A stretch of DNA of 64,000 nucleotides from an uncultured Eubacterium sp. GTDB taxonomy: Bacteria > Bacillota > Clostridia > Lachnospirales > Lachnospiraceae. The stretch lies in assembly GCA_910584345.1 (NCBI GenBank), contig CAJTZX010000005.1, forward strand, positions 36,745 through 100,744, in the 5' to 3' direction. The translations under genes were made by a program, and so were the position numbers. How positions within the stretch are numbered: position 1 is the stretch's first letter; each line of letters begins with the position of its first letter. Shown in pieces: positions 35,224 to 44,132 of the stretch. Under the pieces are notes generated by a model. It was not told the DNA's origin and did not search any database. It was given only the letters and a program-made list of their open reading frames with translations.

Positions 35224-36271
35224 ACGGATTGTGAAGATAGTTGAAGTTGTTTGCCTGTCTGTGTTTGCATTGTTTGTAAGCGGCTGCGGAGGTGCAGAAT
35301 TGGAAAATAAAACATTCCCATTAGCAGTACTGATCGCACAGGAGGATGGACAGCATAAAATCTGTTATTTAGCCCAGCAATTGTCCGAAGTGTCGAATGA
35401 ACGTGCAGACGGAGGAAATATGACAGCGGCAAATGCTTCAGGCAGCACGTATTATGAGACACACCAGTCGTTTGAAAAAAACAATCGCTGTCAGCTGGAT
35501 ATGACACATACAAAGGCTGTTATTTTCCAAAGAGGGTTTTTGGAAAGCAGCGCATTTCGGACATTTTTAGATACCGTGCGCAGTGAAAATACGTATGCCA
35601 GAAATACGCTTGTTTACCTTTCAGACAGCAGCATGGAAGAAATGGCTGAATTAAATAATTCGCTGGAAGTCCCATTAGGTAGTTATCTGGAACAGATGAC
35701 AGAAAATGAACAGGAAGTGAATGAACAGGCGTTTGTTACTTTGGGCGCATTGCTGAATGAACAGGCAAACGCCAGCCGTACACTGCTGATTCCGGTACTG
35801 GAAGTAAAACGGGATTTGCCGGTAATCAGTTCTTACGAAATTTTGCAGGGATTTGTGCCAAAAGGCAGGGCAGATGCAAAGGAAGCGCAGATTTACTATT
35901 TGCTGGCCGGACAGCTTGAGCAGATGGATGTATTTTTAGATAAGGAAGAACAAGTAAAATTGCATTGCTTAGGCTGCAAACGTGAATTTTCGTCCGATCA
36001 GGAAAAGGTAACCGAACGGATATGGTTGACTGCAGAAGCAAAGCGTATCACGGGGAAAGCGTCTGAGGAACGGATAGAACGAATGCTGGAAAATAGAATT
36101 GAAGAAATATGCCGTACAAGCATTGAGAAAAACGAAGCAGATTTAACGGACAGCAGCCGTTATCTGGCAATGTATGCGCCGGATATTTATCGGGTTTATG
36201 GGAAAAGGGCGGAAGAATACCGGAAAAACCTTGGGTATGAGGTGCATGTGCAGGTTCGGATTCTTTCCTGA
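35210..36271 (+). CDS. GerKC-type spore germination lipoprotein
   Basis: This 353-residue protein has a lipoprotein signal peptide (hydrophobic segment ending VSGCGG, modified Cys26) and the GerAC fold with an N-terminal TFPLAVLI... strand and LEVKRDLPVISSYEILQG. GerAC lipoproteins sit on the outer face of the inner spore membrane as the third receptor subunit. AAAGGAG precedes two adjacent ATG codons. A strong terminator follows the gene. Confidence 0.93.
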   Translation: MMQSKRIVKIVEVVCLSVFALFVSGCGGAELENKTFPLAVLIAQEDGQHKICYLAQQLSEVSNERADGGNMTAANASGSTYYETHQSFEKNNRCQLDMTHTKAVIFQRGFLESSAFRTFLDTVRSENTYARNTLVYLSDSSMEEMAELNNSLEVPLGSYLEQMTENEQEVNEQAFVTLGALLNEQANASRTLLIPVLEVKRDLPVISSYEILQGFVPKGRADAKEAQIYYLLAGQLEQMDVFLDKEEQVKLHCLGCKREFSSDQEKVTERIWLTAEAKRITGKASEERIERMLENRIEEICRTSIEKNEADLTDSSRYLAMYAPDIYRVYGKRAEEYRKNLGYEVHVQVRILS

Positions 36272-36315
36272 GTGTGAGCCTGCCTTCTCTTGAACTACGA
36301 TTTTTATGCCGGCTC

Positions 36316-36345
36316 AAAAGGCAGCCGGTGTTGGCTGCCTTTTTT
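36316..36345 (+). terminator. bidirectional terminator between the ger operon and the decayed gene
   Basis: AAAAGGCAGCC (36316-36326) and GGCTGCCTTTT (36333-36343) form an 11-bp stem with a six-base loop; T-runs exist on both strands (TTTTTT forward, TTTT reverse). Confidence 0.95.
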
Positions 36346-36355
36346 GCAAAGCGGA

Positions 36356-37288
36356 TTATCTTGCTTTTTTAGTTTTCGTAATCTTACCGGATGCGCTGCA
36401 ATAATACAGCTTATTTCCGACTTTTACCCATTTTTTCGTTACAATGGCTCCGGATTTTTTTTGCGTAATATTTTGCGCCTTTCACGGTAAACAACACGTT
36501 TGTGGCAAGCGCTCCGGATTTTTTTGCATAGATTTTGCTGCCGGATGCGGTACGCATGAACTGTCCTTTTGCCACAGCTCCGGATTTTTTCGCAAAATAT
36601 TTTTTGCCTTTTGAAAGCGAAGCCGTATAGGTCCGTTTGTCAGCTTCCTGCGTTGGGGACAGCTCGATGCTTTGACCGTTGATGCCGGACAGTACAAATT
36701 TCAAATCCGCTGTTTCGGCAGATAATTCTTTGGATAGCCTTGCCCGGATAGCCGTTGTGCCTGCAATTCTGCTGCCTTCAGCGGGAGCGGTAAAGTAACC
36801 GTCCAGAATGCCTCCGTCCGCGGCGGAAGTATTCGGCACAGGAATAGCGTTGCTGTATGCGGCATTCTTTTGGTCGGATGCAAATATGCTACGCTCGTCA
36901 TTATAAAATCGGATAAATCCGTCTAACATTTCATGTCCGTATAATGTTCCGTCCCCGTTGTCTTTGATAACGAATGGGGAATAGTAGTTCCCGGAAGTCG
37001 AATAATTGGACCAGAGCATGAAGTAGCAGCAGTTTCTTTATTTGTCAGCCCTGTTTGATCGTCAATTTCTGCAGTCGGGGAGGTAAGATCAGATTCGGTG
37101 GATTCGCTTGTCAGATTGGTTTGGGGTTCTGCGGGATCGGCACAATCTTCTGACACAACAGAGATGTTTTCGTCGGAAGAATTCTGTGGCTCTGCGGTTT
37201 CTACATAAGCAGGCATAGCTGAAACAGGCAACACAGAAAGACACATAGTTGACGTAAGCAGTTGTGCAATAATTTTTTTGTACTTCAT
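36356..37288 (-). pseudogene. decayed secreted protein with C-terminal KKSGA repeats
   Basis: Three frames must be joined to read this gene. It starts at 37288 with a good signal peptide (MKYKKIIAQLLTSTMCLSVLPVSA) and a Glu/Ser/Thr-rich stretch. Near 37019 the frame changes, and the main part continues as LWSNYSTSGNYYSPFVIKDN... to four imperfect repeats of the form YFAKKSGAVAKG. At an A8 tract (minus strand, about 36464-36457) a second shift cuts it off; removing one A restores KKSGAIVTKKWVKVGNKLYY... and a stop at 36356. The first break may also include an internal deletion. It was probably a cell-surface protein. Sequencing error in the homopolymer is possible for the second shift only. 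Confidence 0.75.
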
Positions 37289-37697
37289 ATTATCCTACTT
37301 TGTAAATTTATTACTGCAACTGTTAACTACCTGTATTATATTGAAAATATATATAATAGTCAATTAAACACATGTAATTCATAAATATTTGTTTAAAATT
37401 ACTTTAAAGATATATATTTAGCTTAAAAATAAATATAAAAACTGTAAAAATAACCTAAATAAACTAAAAACAAAGTAAAATTAATTAAATAAGTAGAACT
37501 TTCAATTTGGTTAAACAATAAATACAAAAAGGTGTAGAACCATAATGTGTATTCTTGGAAATTGTTGAAAATAAAAGAAATTCTGTTATAATAATTTTTA
37601 GATCGGAGGTACTTATGAATTTAAAGATATAGAGACAATCGCCGTTTCAGTACCAAAGTGCAGAATTGTTTCAGCAAAATCGAAAAGGAGCAAAATC
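37289..37697. other. 409-bp AT-rich divergent region with promoter and mini-ORF
   Basis: Most of it (37289-37560) is very AT-rich, without visible genes or clear hairpins. A promoter lies at 37565-37592. After it, GGAGGT (37605-37610) precedes a five-codon frame MNLKI (37615-37632), and 65 bases later the DUF1934 gene starts with its own ribosome site. Confidence 0.65.
37565..37592 (+). promoter_or_regulatory. promoter of the DUF1934 gene
   Basis: TTGAAA (37565-37570) and a perfect TATAAT (37587-37592) are 16 bases apart. Confidence 0.75.
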
Positions 37698-38159
37698 ATG
37701 ACAAAGGACATACTCTTAAAAATCAGCGGCATGCAGTTTACAGCAGACAACAGTGATCCAAATGAACCCGAACCGGTTGAGATTATAGCTCCGGGTGAAT
37801 ATTACTTTAAAAACGGAAAACACTATATTATATACGACGAAGTGATGGAAGGCTTTGACAGTGTAACAAAAAATGTATTAAAGCTGCAGGATGATTCTCT
37901 GGAAATTACAAAACGCGGCAGTTCGAATGTACATATGGTGTTTGAAAAAGATAAAAAGAATATGACCTGTTATACGACGCCGTTTGGCAGCCTGATGATG
38001 GGAATCGATGCGCATAGTATTTCAATCGAAGAATCTGAAGAGGAAATACGTGCGCAAATTGAATATGCATTGGATATTAACTATGAACATCTGGCGGATT
38101 GTACGATTCATCTGCGTGTACAGTCAAAAGAACAGAGCAGCTTTCGTCTGGACAGCTGA
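37698..38159 (+). CDS. DUF1934 (YwiB-like) calycin-fold protein
   Basis: This 153-residue protein matches the DUF1934 family: KDILLKISGMQF, GEYYFKNGKHYIIYDE, TKNVLKLQDDSLEITKRG, HMVFEKDKKNMTCYTTPFGSLMMGI and a C-terminal IHLRVQ strand. It should form a ten-stranded calycin-like barrel in the cytoplasm; the function is unknown. AAAAGGAG sets the ATG at 37698. The frame continues open about 32 codons upstream through the leader (to a TAG at 37599) without a start codon, so a longer ancestral protein is possible. A strong bidirectional terminator lies downstream. Confidence 0.88.
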   Translation: MTKDILLKISGMQFTADNSDPNEPEPVEIIAPGEYYFKNGKHYIIYDEVMEGFDSVTKNVLKLQDDSLEITKRGSSNVHMVFEKDKKNMTCYTTPFGSLMMGIDAHSISIEESEEEIRAQIEYALDINYEHLADCTIHLRVQSKEQSSFRLDS

Positions 38160-38307
38160 GCAGCAAATACGCACACCTGTCAAAACGACTATGATTGGAT
38201 AACAGATGAGCTTCCATCTTCAATTGGAGAGAAAATAGATTTCAGGTAATCTTAGCGGGTTTTTAACGTTGAGAGAATAGGGGAAAGCTTCCATAAAAAG
38301 CGCAATA

Positions 38308-38355
38308 AAAAACGATATCTCAGCAAATGATGAAGTTTGCTGAGATATCGTTTTT
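38308..38355. terminator. bidirectional terminator, 20-bp perfect stem
   Basis: The arms 38308-38327 and 38336-38355 are exact reverse complements (core CGATATCTCAGCAAA) with an A5 start and T5 end, so it works for both convergent genes. The rest of the 38160-38436 gap holds nothing else I can name. Confidence 0.93.
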
Positions 38356-38436
38356 AGAAAATGTAATATGTTATTAATAGATTTTATCTATATGATTTCT
38401 ATATTATTTTTTATGTTATTTTTATGCTGCTTTTTG

Positions 38437-38940
38437 TTACTTCTTTTTGCCTGAAGAAGGTTTCTGGCTTTCCTGCTGTGCCTGCAGGCTTTTTGCTTTT
38501 TCCTGGATTCGCTGTGCAAATTTCTTCTTTTTTGGTTTTTCCGGCTTTTCTAATGGTTTACGCAGACCCTTTACCCCTGTGATGTACAGGCCGCTTGCGG
38601 TAACGCGGACTTCCTTTTTCAGCGGGATGTCGTCGAATACTGCGGCATCACACAAAAATGTTTGAATCCTTGGCCCGACTTTTGCTTTGACAATCGGCAC
38701 TTTTTGGCGGCGAAGGAGCTTTGGCGTTTGTTCGTATACGATAGGGGGAAGGCCGGCCTCTTTAAGTTTCATTTTTTTCTTATCTATGATGAGCATAGGG
38801 ATTGTCTGAGAAGCAGCTTCCATCTGCCGGTCTGACTCGTCTTTTTTCTTTTGAAGCCTTTTCCCAAGAAAATAAAGGGCGATCAATACTGCTAACAGTA
38901 TGACGATAATGACAAGTAAAACGATCTGCCAGGTTTTCAC
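38437..38940 (-). CDS. membrane-anchored basic protein of unknown function
   Basis: This 167-residue protein has one N-terminal membrane segment (IVLLVIIVILLAVLIALYFLG) and a cytoplasmic, lysine-rich tail ending in KSLQAQQESQKPSSGKKK. Between them lies a small folded region (IPMLIIDKKKMKLKEAGLP...VPIVKAKVGPRIQTFLCDAAVFDDIPLKKEVRV). It looks like proteins often found in Lachnospiraceae but no function is known to me. GTG start, preceded by GAGGAGG at nine bases. It has its own promoter and is divergent from the lipoprotein isomerase gene. Confidence 0.78.
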   Translation of the reverse strand: MKTWQIVLLVIIVILLAVLIALYFLGKRLQKKKDESDRQMEAASQTIPMLIIDKKKMKLKEAGLPPIVYEQTPKLLRRQKVPIVKAKVGPRIQTFLCDAAVFDDIPLKKEVRVTASGLYITGVKGLRKPLEKPEKPKKKKFAQRIQEKAKSLQAQQESQKPSSGKKK

Positions 38941-38979
38941 GTGGTTTTCCTCCTCTGGTTCATTTCTAGACTGTAACGA

Positions 38980-39008
38980 ATTATAGCATTATTTTATATA
39001 TAAAGCAA
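38980..39008 (-). promoter_or_regulatory. promoter of the membrane-anchored protein gene
   Basis: On the minus strand TTGCTT (39008-39003) and TATAAT (38985-38980) are 17 bases apart, and TGC before the -10 makes it an extended -10 promoter. Confidence 0.7.
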
Positions 39009-39087
39009 TAAAAACTTTAAATTTTCACAATTGTGTGTTATTGTAAAAAGAAGTGATTAAAAATTTTAAGAAGGGATAGAAAATGCG

Positions 39088-40275
39088 ATGAAAAAGAAGG
39101 TTATAATGGTTTTGCTTGCAGCCGTGCTTTCAGTATCGGCAGGGGCATGTGGAAAAGAGAATCAAAAAAACAGCCAGGCAGATGATAATCAGACAGATAC
39201 ACAAGATGAAAAACAGGACGCAAAGGAAGAAACGTCAAAGGCAGATCAGGTTTCCTATGATATTAAAAAGAGCGTGACACTGGGGGACTATATAGGACTT
39301 AAAGTGTCGCTGCCGAATGAGTATAAAGTGACAAAAGAACAAGTGGAAGATTATGCGCTTAGTATGGCGCAGTATAACGCACAGCCGGTTTACAAGGATA
39401 CGAATAAGAAAACGGTTGAAGAAGGGGATATTGTAAATATCGATTATGAAGGAAAAAAAGACGGGGAAGCTTTTGAGGGAGGTACAGCCTCCGGGTATCA
39501 TTTAGAGATTGGCTCTGATAATTTTATCGACGGATTTGAGGACGGGCTGATTGGGGCAAAGGTTGGACAGACACTCGATTTGAATCTGACGTTTCCAGAA
39601 AATTACCCGAGTACGGATCTGGCAGGCGCTGCAGTTGTATTTACGGTGAAGGTCAATAAGATTGTAAAAGAAGACCCGGATGCAAAGTTTGAGCTGAATG
39701 ATGAATATGTACAGCAGTATTATCAGTGTGAGACGGTAGCGGAATATAAGAAAAAAGTGAAAAGTTATCTGGAAGCAGATAATAAGAAAAATAAAGAATT
39801 AGATACGAGGCAGGAAGTCATTAATAAGCTGCAGGAAAATTGTGAGGTAACGATACCGGACGAGCTGTTGGATGCGCGTGTTGCGGATTCTATTGTAATA
39901 TTTACCAATCGAAACTGCAGCGACGGCACTTCTTTGAAAGATTATCTGACTTCAAATTACAATGGAATGACAGAGGAGGATTTTCAGTCGGATATTACCA
40001 ATGAAGTACAGACGAATTTGAAAACAGAGCTGATTTTAGAGGCGATTGTAGAGAAGGAAGGACTCAAACTGGAAGAAGAAGCATTTCAGGAATACGTGCA
40101 GCAGCAGATGGAAGCAAACGCGTATGAAACGGCAGAAGATTTTTATAAGGCAAACGGTGTCAATGTCAAGTCTGGGGAAGCTTATGAGCGGAAAGTATTT
40201 TTATGTAATCAGGCGCTTGATATGGTAGTTGAACAGGCAGAAATTAAGTATGGGGTTGCTCCAGAAGAGGAATAA
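39088..40275 (+). CDS. secreted trigger-factor-like FKBP peptidyl-prolyl isomerase
   Basis: This 395-residue protein begins with a signal peptide (MKKKVIMVLLAAVLSVSAGACGKE) whose Cys21 suits a lipoprotein, though the -3 residue is Ala rather than Leu. A Gln/Asp/Glu/Thr-rich linker leads to an FKBP domain at about 105-190 (VEEGDIVNIDYEGKKDGEAFEGG; GSDNFIDGFEDGLIGAKVGQ) and a helical trigger-factor C-terminal domain (CEVTIPDELLDARV; EAIVEKEGLKL). Real trigger factor is cytosolic and has a ribosome-binding N-terminus, absent here. This version probably folds exported proteins at the membrane outer face. asnS follows after 23 bp. Confidence 0.9.
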   Translation: MKKKVIMVLLAAVLSVSAGACGKENQKNSQADDNQTDTQDEKQDAKEETSKADQVSYDIKKSVTLGDYIGLKVSLPNEYKVTKEQVEDYALSMAQYNAQPVYKDTNKKTVEEGDIVNIDYEGKKDGEAFEGGTASGYHLEIGSDNFIDGFEDGLIGAKVGQTLDLNLTFPENYPSTDLAGAAVVFTVKVNKIVKEDPDAKFELNDEYVQQYYQCETVAEYKKKVKSYLEADNKKNKELDTRQEVINKLQENCEVTIPDELLDARVADSIVIFTNRNCSDGTSLKDYLTSNYNGMTEEDFQSDITNEVQTNLKTELILEAIVEKEGLKLEEEAFQEYVQQQMEANAYETAEDFYKANGVNVKSGEAYERKVFLCNQALDMVVEQAEIKYGVAPEEE

Positions 40276-40298
40276 AACAGAAAGGGAAAAATGGAATT

Positions 40299-41690
40299 AT
40301 GGAACTGACAAATATCAGAGAATTATTTCGATCACAGCAGCAGTTTGCGGACAAAGAAGTAACGATCGGAGGATGGGTGCGCAGCAACCGTAAGTCAAAA
40401 GCATTTGGATTTATTGTGATGAACGACGGTACGTTTTTTGAACCAGTACAGGTTGTTTATGGAGATGGGCTTGCCAACTTTGAGGAGATCGGTAAAATCA
40501 ACGTTGGAGCAGCGCTTGTAATTACAGGTACGTTTGTTGCGACACCGGATGCAAAACAGCCGTTTGAGATTCAGGCGAAAGAAATTCAGATTGAAGGAAC
40601 GTCTTCGCCGGATTATCCGTTGCAGAAAAAAAGACATACGTTTGAGTATTTAAGAACAATTTCGCATTTAAGACCCAGAACAAATACGTTTGAAGCGGTA
40701 TTCCGCGTACGCTCGCTGACTGCTTATGCTATCCACAAATTTTTCCAGGAGAGGGATTTTGTATATGTGCATACGCCAATTATTACGGGAAGTGACTGTG
40801 AAGGAGCCGGGGAGATGTTCCAGGTAACTTCGATGAATCTGAATGACCTTCCGAAACTGGAAGATGGAAGTATTGATTATACACAGGATTTTTTCGGAAA
40901 ACCGACGAATCTTACGGTCAGCGGGCAGTTAAACGGGGAAACGTATGCAATGGCATTTAAAAATATCTATACGTTTGGGCCGACATTTCGAGCTGAAAAT
41001 TCCAATACAACGAGACACGCAGCCGAATTTTGGATGATTGAGCCGGAAATCGCGTTTGCGGATCTGGAAGACGATATGATGCTGGCAGAGAGTATGCTGA
41101 AATATATTATCAGCTATGTACTGGAACATGCGCCGGAAGAAATGGCATTTTTTAATCAATTTGTGGACAAGGGTCTGATCGAACGTCTGGAGCATGTAAG
41201 AAATTCAGATTTTGCAAGAGTTTCTTATACAGAGGCGGTAAAGCTTTTGGAGAAAAACAATAGTAAATTTGATTATAAAGTGTCCTGGGGTGCGGATTTA
41301 CAGACAGAGCATGAGCGTTATTTAACAGAAAAGGTATTTAAACGTCCGGTGTTTGTTTATGATTATCCGAAAGAAATTAAGGCGTTTTATATGAAGCTGA
41401 ATGAAGATGAAAAGACAGTGGCAGCCGTAGACTGCCTGGTGCCTGGAATTGGTGAGATTATTGGCGGCAGCCAGCGTGAGGATGATTATGATAAATTGCT
41501 GTTAAGAATACAGGAATTAGGACTTCGTGAAGAAGATTATGCTTTTTATCTGGATTTGCGTAAATACGGGTCGGCAAGACATGCCGGATTCGGATTGGGT
41601 TTTGAGCGGTGTGTGATGTATTTAACGGGAATGCAAAATATCAGGGATGTTGTGCCGTTCCCTAGAACTGTAAATAACTGCGAGCTTTAA
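40299..41690 (+). CDS. asnS: asparaginyl-tRNA synthetase
   Basis: AsnRS charges tRNA-Asn. The 463-residue length and class II layout fit: an N-terminal OB-fold anticodon domain (VTIGGWVRSNRKSKAFGFIVMNDG), motif 1 (FFQERDFVYVHTPIIT), motif 2 (FRAENSNTTRHAAEFWMIEPEIAF) and motif 3 (GFGLGFERCVMYLTGMQNIRDVVPFPR). The motif 2 region and HAAEFWMIEPE separate it from AspRS. The ATG at 40299 follows AAAGGG; an overlapping ATG at 40290 is in another frame. The TPR lipoprotein gene follows 46 bp later. Confidence 0.97.
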   Translation: MELTNIRELFRSQQQFADKEVTIGGWVRSNRKSKAFGFIVMNDGTFFEPVQVVYGDGLANFEEIGKINVGAALVITGTFVATPDAKQPFEIQAKEIQIEGTSSPDYPLQKKRHTFEYLRTISHLRPRTNTFEAVFRVRSLTAYAIHKFFQERDFVYVHTPIITGSDCEGAGEMFQVTSMNLNDLPKLEDGSIDYTQDFFGKPTNLTVSGQLNGETYAMAFKNIYTFGPTFRAENSNTTRHAAEFWMIEPEIAFADLEDDMMLAESMLKYIISYVLEHAPEEMAFFNQFVDKGLIERLEHVRNSDFARVSYTEAVKLLEKNNSKFDYKVSWGADLQTEHERYLTEKVFKRPVFVYDYPKEIKAFYMKLNEDEKTVAAVDCLVPGIGEIIGGSQREDDYDKLLLRIQELGLREEDYAFYLDLRKYGSARHAGFGLGFERCVMYLTGMQNIRDVVPFPRTVNNCEL

Positions 41691-41736
41691 TTTCGCATGG
41701 AAAGCGGAAAAAAAGGGCATTTTTTGGAGGATGCGG

Positions 41737-42726
41737 TTGATCGTTATGAAAGACGGGAGCATTATTTTTAGATTTCGGATCTGCAGTGTGATAGCAGCTG
41801 TGGCATTGCTTGCTGCAGCAGGCGGCTGTGGGGATGGAAAGCAGATAGAGAATGAGCAGGCACATCGCAAGACCGGATTGGAGCGTATCGATCAGGGAGA
41901 TTACGAAGGAGCTGTAAAAGCTTTTGACCAGGCGCTCCAGGAACGGGTTGGGATTGTATCGAACCTGGAGGAAGATATAAATTTTTATAAGGCATATGCA
42001 CAGATAGAGTCTGGAAAAAATGCGGATGCAGTCGAGACATACAGTGCGATTATTGAGTATGATAAGAAAAATGCGGACGCCTATTATTTACGCGGCTGTG
42101 CGTATATGAGCGCAGGACAGGCAGAGGATGCGGCCGCGGATTTTAAAAAGGCTGCGGATTATGAGAAAGATAATGGTCAGATGTATGCCGGCATTTATGA
42201 ACAGCTTGTAATGGCCGGGCTTTTGGATGATGCGGCGGGATATTTGGAGCAGGGGCTTAAGATGAAAGGGGATAGTGCAGCTGCATGTCTATCCCGCGGC
42301 AGGCTCTATTTTATAAGCGGTGATTATGAAAAGGCGGAGTCGGAACTGAATGCTGCGCTTGACAAAAAAGAAGTGGCGGCAAATTTGTATTTAGGCAGAG
42401 TATTTCAGGTACAGGGCCGAAACGAAGACGCAAAGTCCTATTACGAAGCGTATCTGGAAGAAAATCCAAATGATTCCAAAGTATTATATGAACTTGGGCA
42501 GATAGCGTTTGAGAATGAAGATTATGAGCAGGCGATCTTATGGTTTGAGGAAGGGATGGCCTGTAAGAATGTGATGAATAAACGGGAGATTTGGGCCGGC
42601 AAGATTGCGGCTTTGGAATATATGGGCAATTTTGATTCTGCAAAGCAGGAGATGGAAGTGTATTTGGAGAGCTATCCGAATGACAGTGCAGCGCAGAGAG
42701 AATATTTATTTTTAAAAACAAGATAA
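41737..42726 (+). CDS. TPR-repeat lipoprotein
   Basis: This exported protein of about 329 residues has a signal peptide ending in AVALLAAAGGCGDGK, likely a lipoprotein, and then at least six TPR repeats (ERIDQGDYEGAVKAFDQAL; GCAYMSAGQAEDAAADFKKA; GRLYFISGDYEKAESELNAAL; GRVFQVQGRNEDAKSYYEAYL; GQIAFENEDYEQAILWFEEGM). TPR arrays bind proteins; the partner is unknown. GGAGG (41726-41730) abuts an ATG at 41731, too close to serve it. The TTG at 41737 has a six-base spacing and is preferred; an ATG at 41746 is also possible. Confidence 0.85.
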   Translation: MIVMKDGSIIFRFRICSVIAAVALLAAAGGCGDGKQIENEQAHRKTGLERIDQGDYEGAVKAFDQALQERVGIVSNLEEDINFYKAYAQIESGKNADAVETYSAIIEYDKKNADAYYLRGCAYMSAGQAEDAAADFKKAADYEKDNGQMYAGIYEQLVMAGLLDDAAGYLEQGLKMKGDSAAACLSRGRLYFISGDYEKAESELNAALDKKEVAANLYLGRVFQVQGRNEDAKSYYEAYLEENPNDSKVLYELGQIAFENEDYEQAILWFEEGMACKNVMNKREIWAGKIAALEYMGNFDSAKQEMEVYLESYPNDSAAQREYLFLKTR

Positions 42727-42727
42727 G

Positions 42728-42756
42728 TGGAAAAATAGTTTTCCCTATGGTATAAT
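42728..42756 (+). promoter_or_regulatory. promoter of the pyrimidine operon
   Basis: TGGAAA (42728-42733) and a perfect TATAAT (42751-42756) are 17 bases apart; TGG before the -10 gives an extended -10. The leader to pyrC is only about 30 bases, with no room for a PyrR attenuator. Confidence 0.7.
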
Positions 42757-42790
42757 AGCAGCATAGCTAATATGCGGAAAGGAATCAGAA

Positions 42791-44068
42791 ATGACGCTTT
42801 TAATTAAAAACGGACGTGTGATAGATCCGGCTGCAAAGCAGGATATGATGGCCGATGTACTGGTACAGGATGGAGTCATAGTGAAAATAATGCCGGATAT
42901 ACAAGAAACGGCAGACCAACAGATCGATGCTGGCGGGTGCTACGTGATGCCGGGGTTTATAGATCTGCATGTACATCTGCGTGATCCGGGATTTGAACAC
43001 AAGGAAACAGTTGTTACTGGTGCGGCGGCAGCGGCGCATGGCGGTTATACGACGATTGTAGCTATGCCAAATACGAAACCGGTTGTCGATCATGCTGACG
43101 TTGTAAATTATGTGCATAACAAAGCGAAAAGTGTTACAAAAGTAAATATTTTACAGGCAGGTGCGATTACAAAAAAGATGGAAGGGAGGCAGCTTGCAGA
43201 TATTGAACAAATGGTTCAGGCAGGCAGCCCTGCAATCAGTGAAGACGGAAAATCGGTGATGAATGCATTTTTGCTGCAGGAAGCGATGAAACTGGCAAAG
43301 CGTTTGGATATACCAGTATTGTCCCATTGTGAAGATCAAAATCTGGTAAACGGCGGCGTGGTGAACGCGGATGAAAATGCGAAAAAAAGTGAATTGCCGG
43401 GCATTACCAACAGTGTGGAAAATGTGATTATTATCCGTGATGTACAGCTGGCGAAAGAGACAGGAGCCAGGCTGCATTTATGTCATTGTTCGACAAAAGA
43501 AAGTGTAGAAATTGTCAGGATGGCAAAGGCAAGGGGCAATCGGGTGTCTGCGGAAGTATGTCCGCATCATTTTACACTTTGCTCAGATGATATGCCTTTG
43601 GGAGATACGAATTATAAAATGAATCCTCCATTGCGTACGAGGGAAGATGTCGAGGCGCTGCGTCAGGGACTTAAGGAAGATATTATCGATGTGATTGCAA
43701 CAGATCATGCGCCTCATGCAAAAGAAGAAAAAAACGATTCTATGCTTCGCGCACCGTTTGGAATCGTTGGGCTGGAAACAGCGGCGGCGCTGACCTATTC
43801 AGAATTAGTGCTTGGCGGATATCTGACCGTTATGCAAATGGCTGAAAAGATGAGCTATCATCCAGCACGTGTGCTTGGGATAGACAAAGGGAGCCTTCAG
43901 GAAGGCAAGACAGCCGATATCGTAATTTTTGATCCGGAAAAAACATATACGATCGATGCCGCCGGATTTGCTTCCAAAAGCAGAAATACGCCATTCCATG
44001 GACGGCAGGTAACAGGAGCCGTCCGCGCGACAATTGCTGGCGGGGAAGTGATATACCAGGCAAGATAA
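42791..44068 (+). CDS. pyrC: dihydroorotase
   Basis: This 425-residue amidohydrolase closes carbamoyl-aspartate to dihydroorotate. Zn ligands are seen in DLHVHLRDPGFEHKE, the central ISEDGKSV region, LSHCEDQN, LHLCHCSTKES and ATDHAPHAKEEK. It is of the class I (PyrC type used by Firmicutes) length. It heads a run pyrC-pyrF-pyrK-pyrD, which together covers three steps of UMP synthesis; pyrB and pyrE are not in the window. AAAGGAA precedes the ATG. Confidence 0.96.
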   Translation: MTLLIKNGRVIDPAAKQDMMADVLVQDGVIVKIMPDIQETADQQIDAGGCYVMPGFIDLHVHLRDPGFEHKETVVTGAAAAAHGGYTTIVAMPNTKPVVDHADVVNYVHNKAKSVTKVNILQAGAITKKMEGRQLADIEQMVQAGSPAISEDGKSVMNAFLLQEAMKLAKRLDIPVLSHCEDQNLVNGGVVNADENAKKSELPGITNSVENVIIIRDVQLAKETGARLHLCHCSTKESVEIVRMAKARGNRVSAEVCPHHFTLCSDDMPLGDTNYKMNPPLRTREDVEALRQGLKEDIIDVIATDHAPHAKEEKNDSMLRAPFGIVGLETAAALTYSELVLGGYLTVMQMAEKMSYHPARVLGIDKGSLQEGKTADIVIFDPEKTYTIDAAGFASKSRNTPFHGRQVTGAVRATIAGGEVIYQAR

Positions 44069-44132
44069 AAGAAAGAGTAATATTATAGCAGGAACTATCA
44101 TATTGGAATCAGAAAGGAAATAAGGTAAGGGC

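Noticed and set aside
36923..37288. the signal-peptide frame as a complete 121-residue gene
   Set aside because: Its last 30 residues are an out-of-frame reading of the downstream body; it is better read as part of a broken gene.
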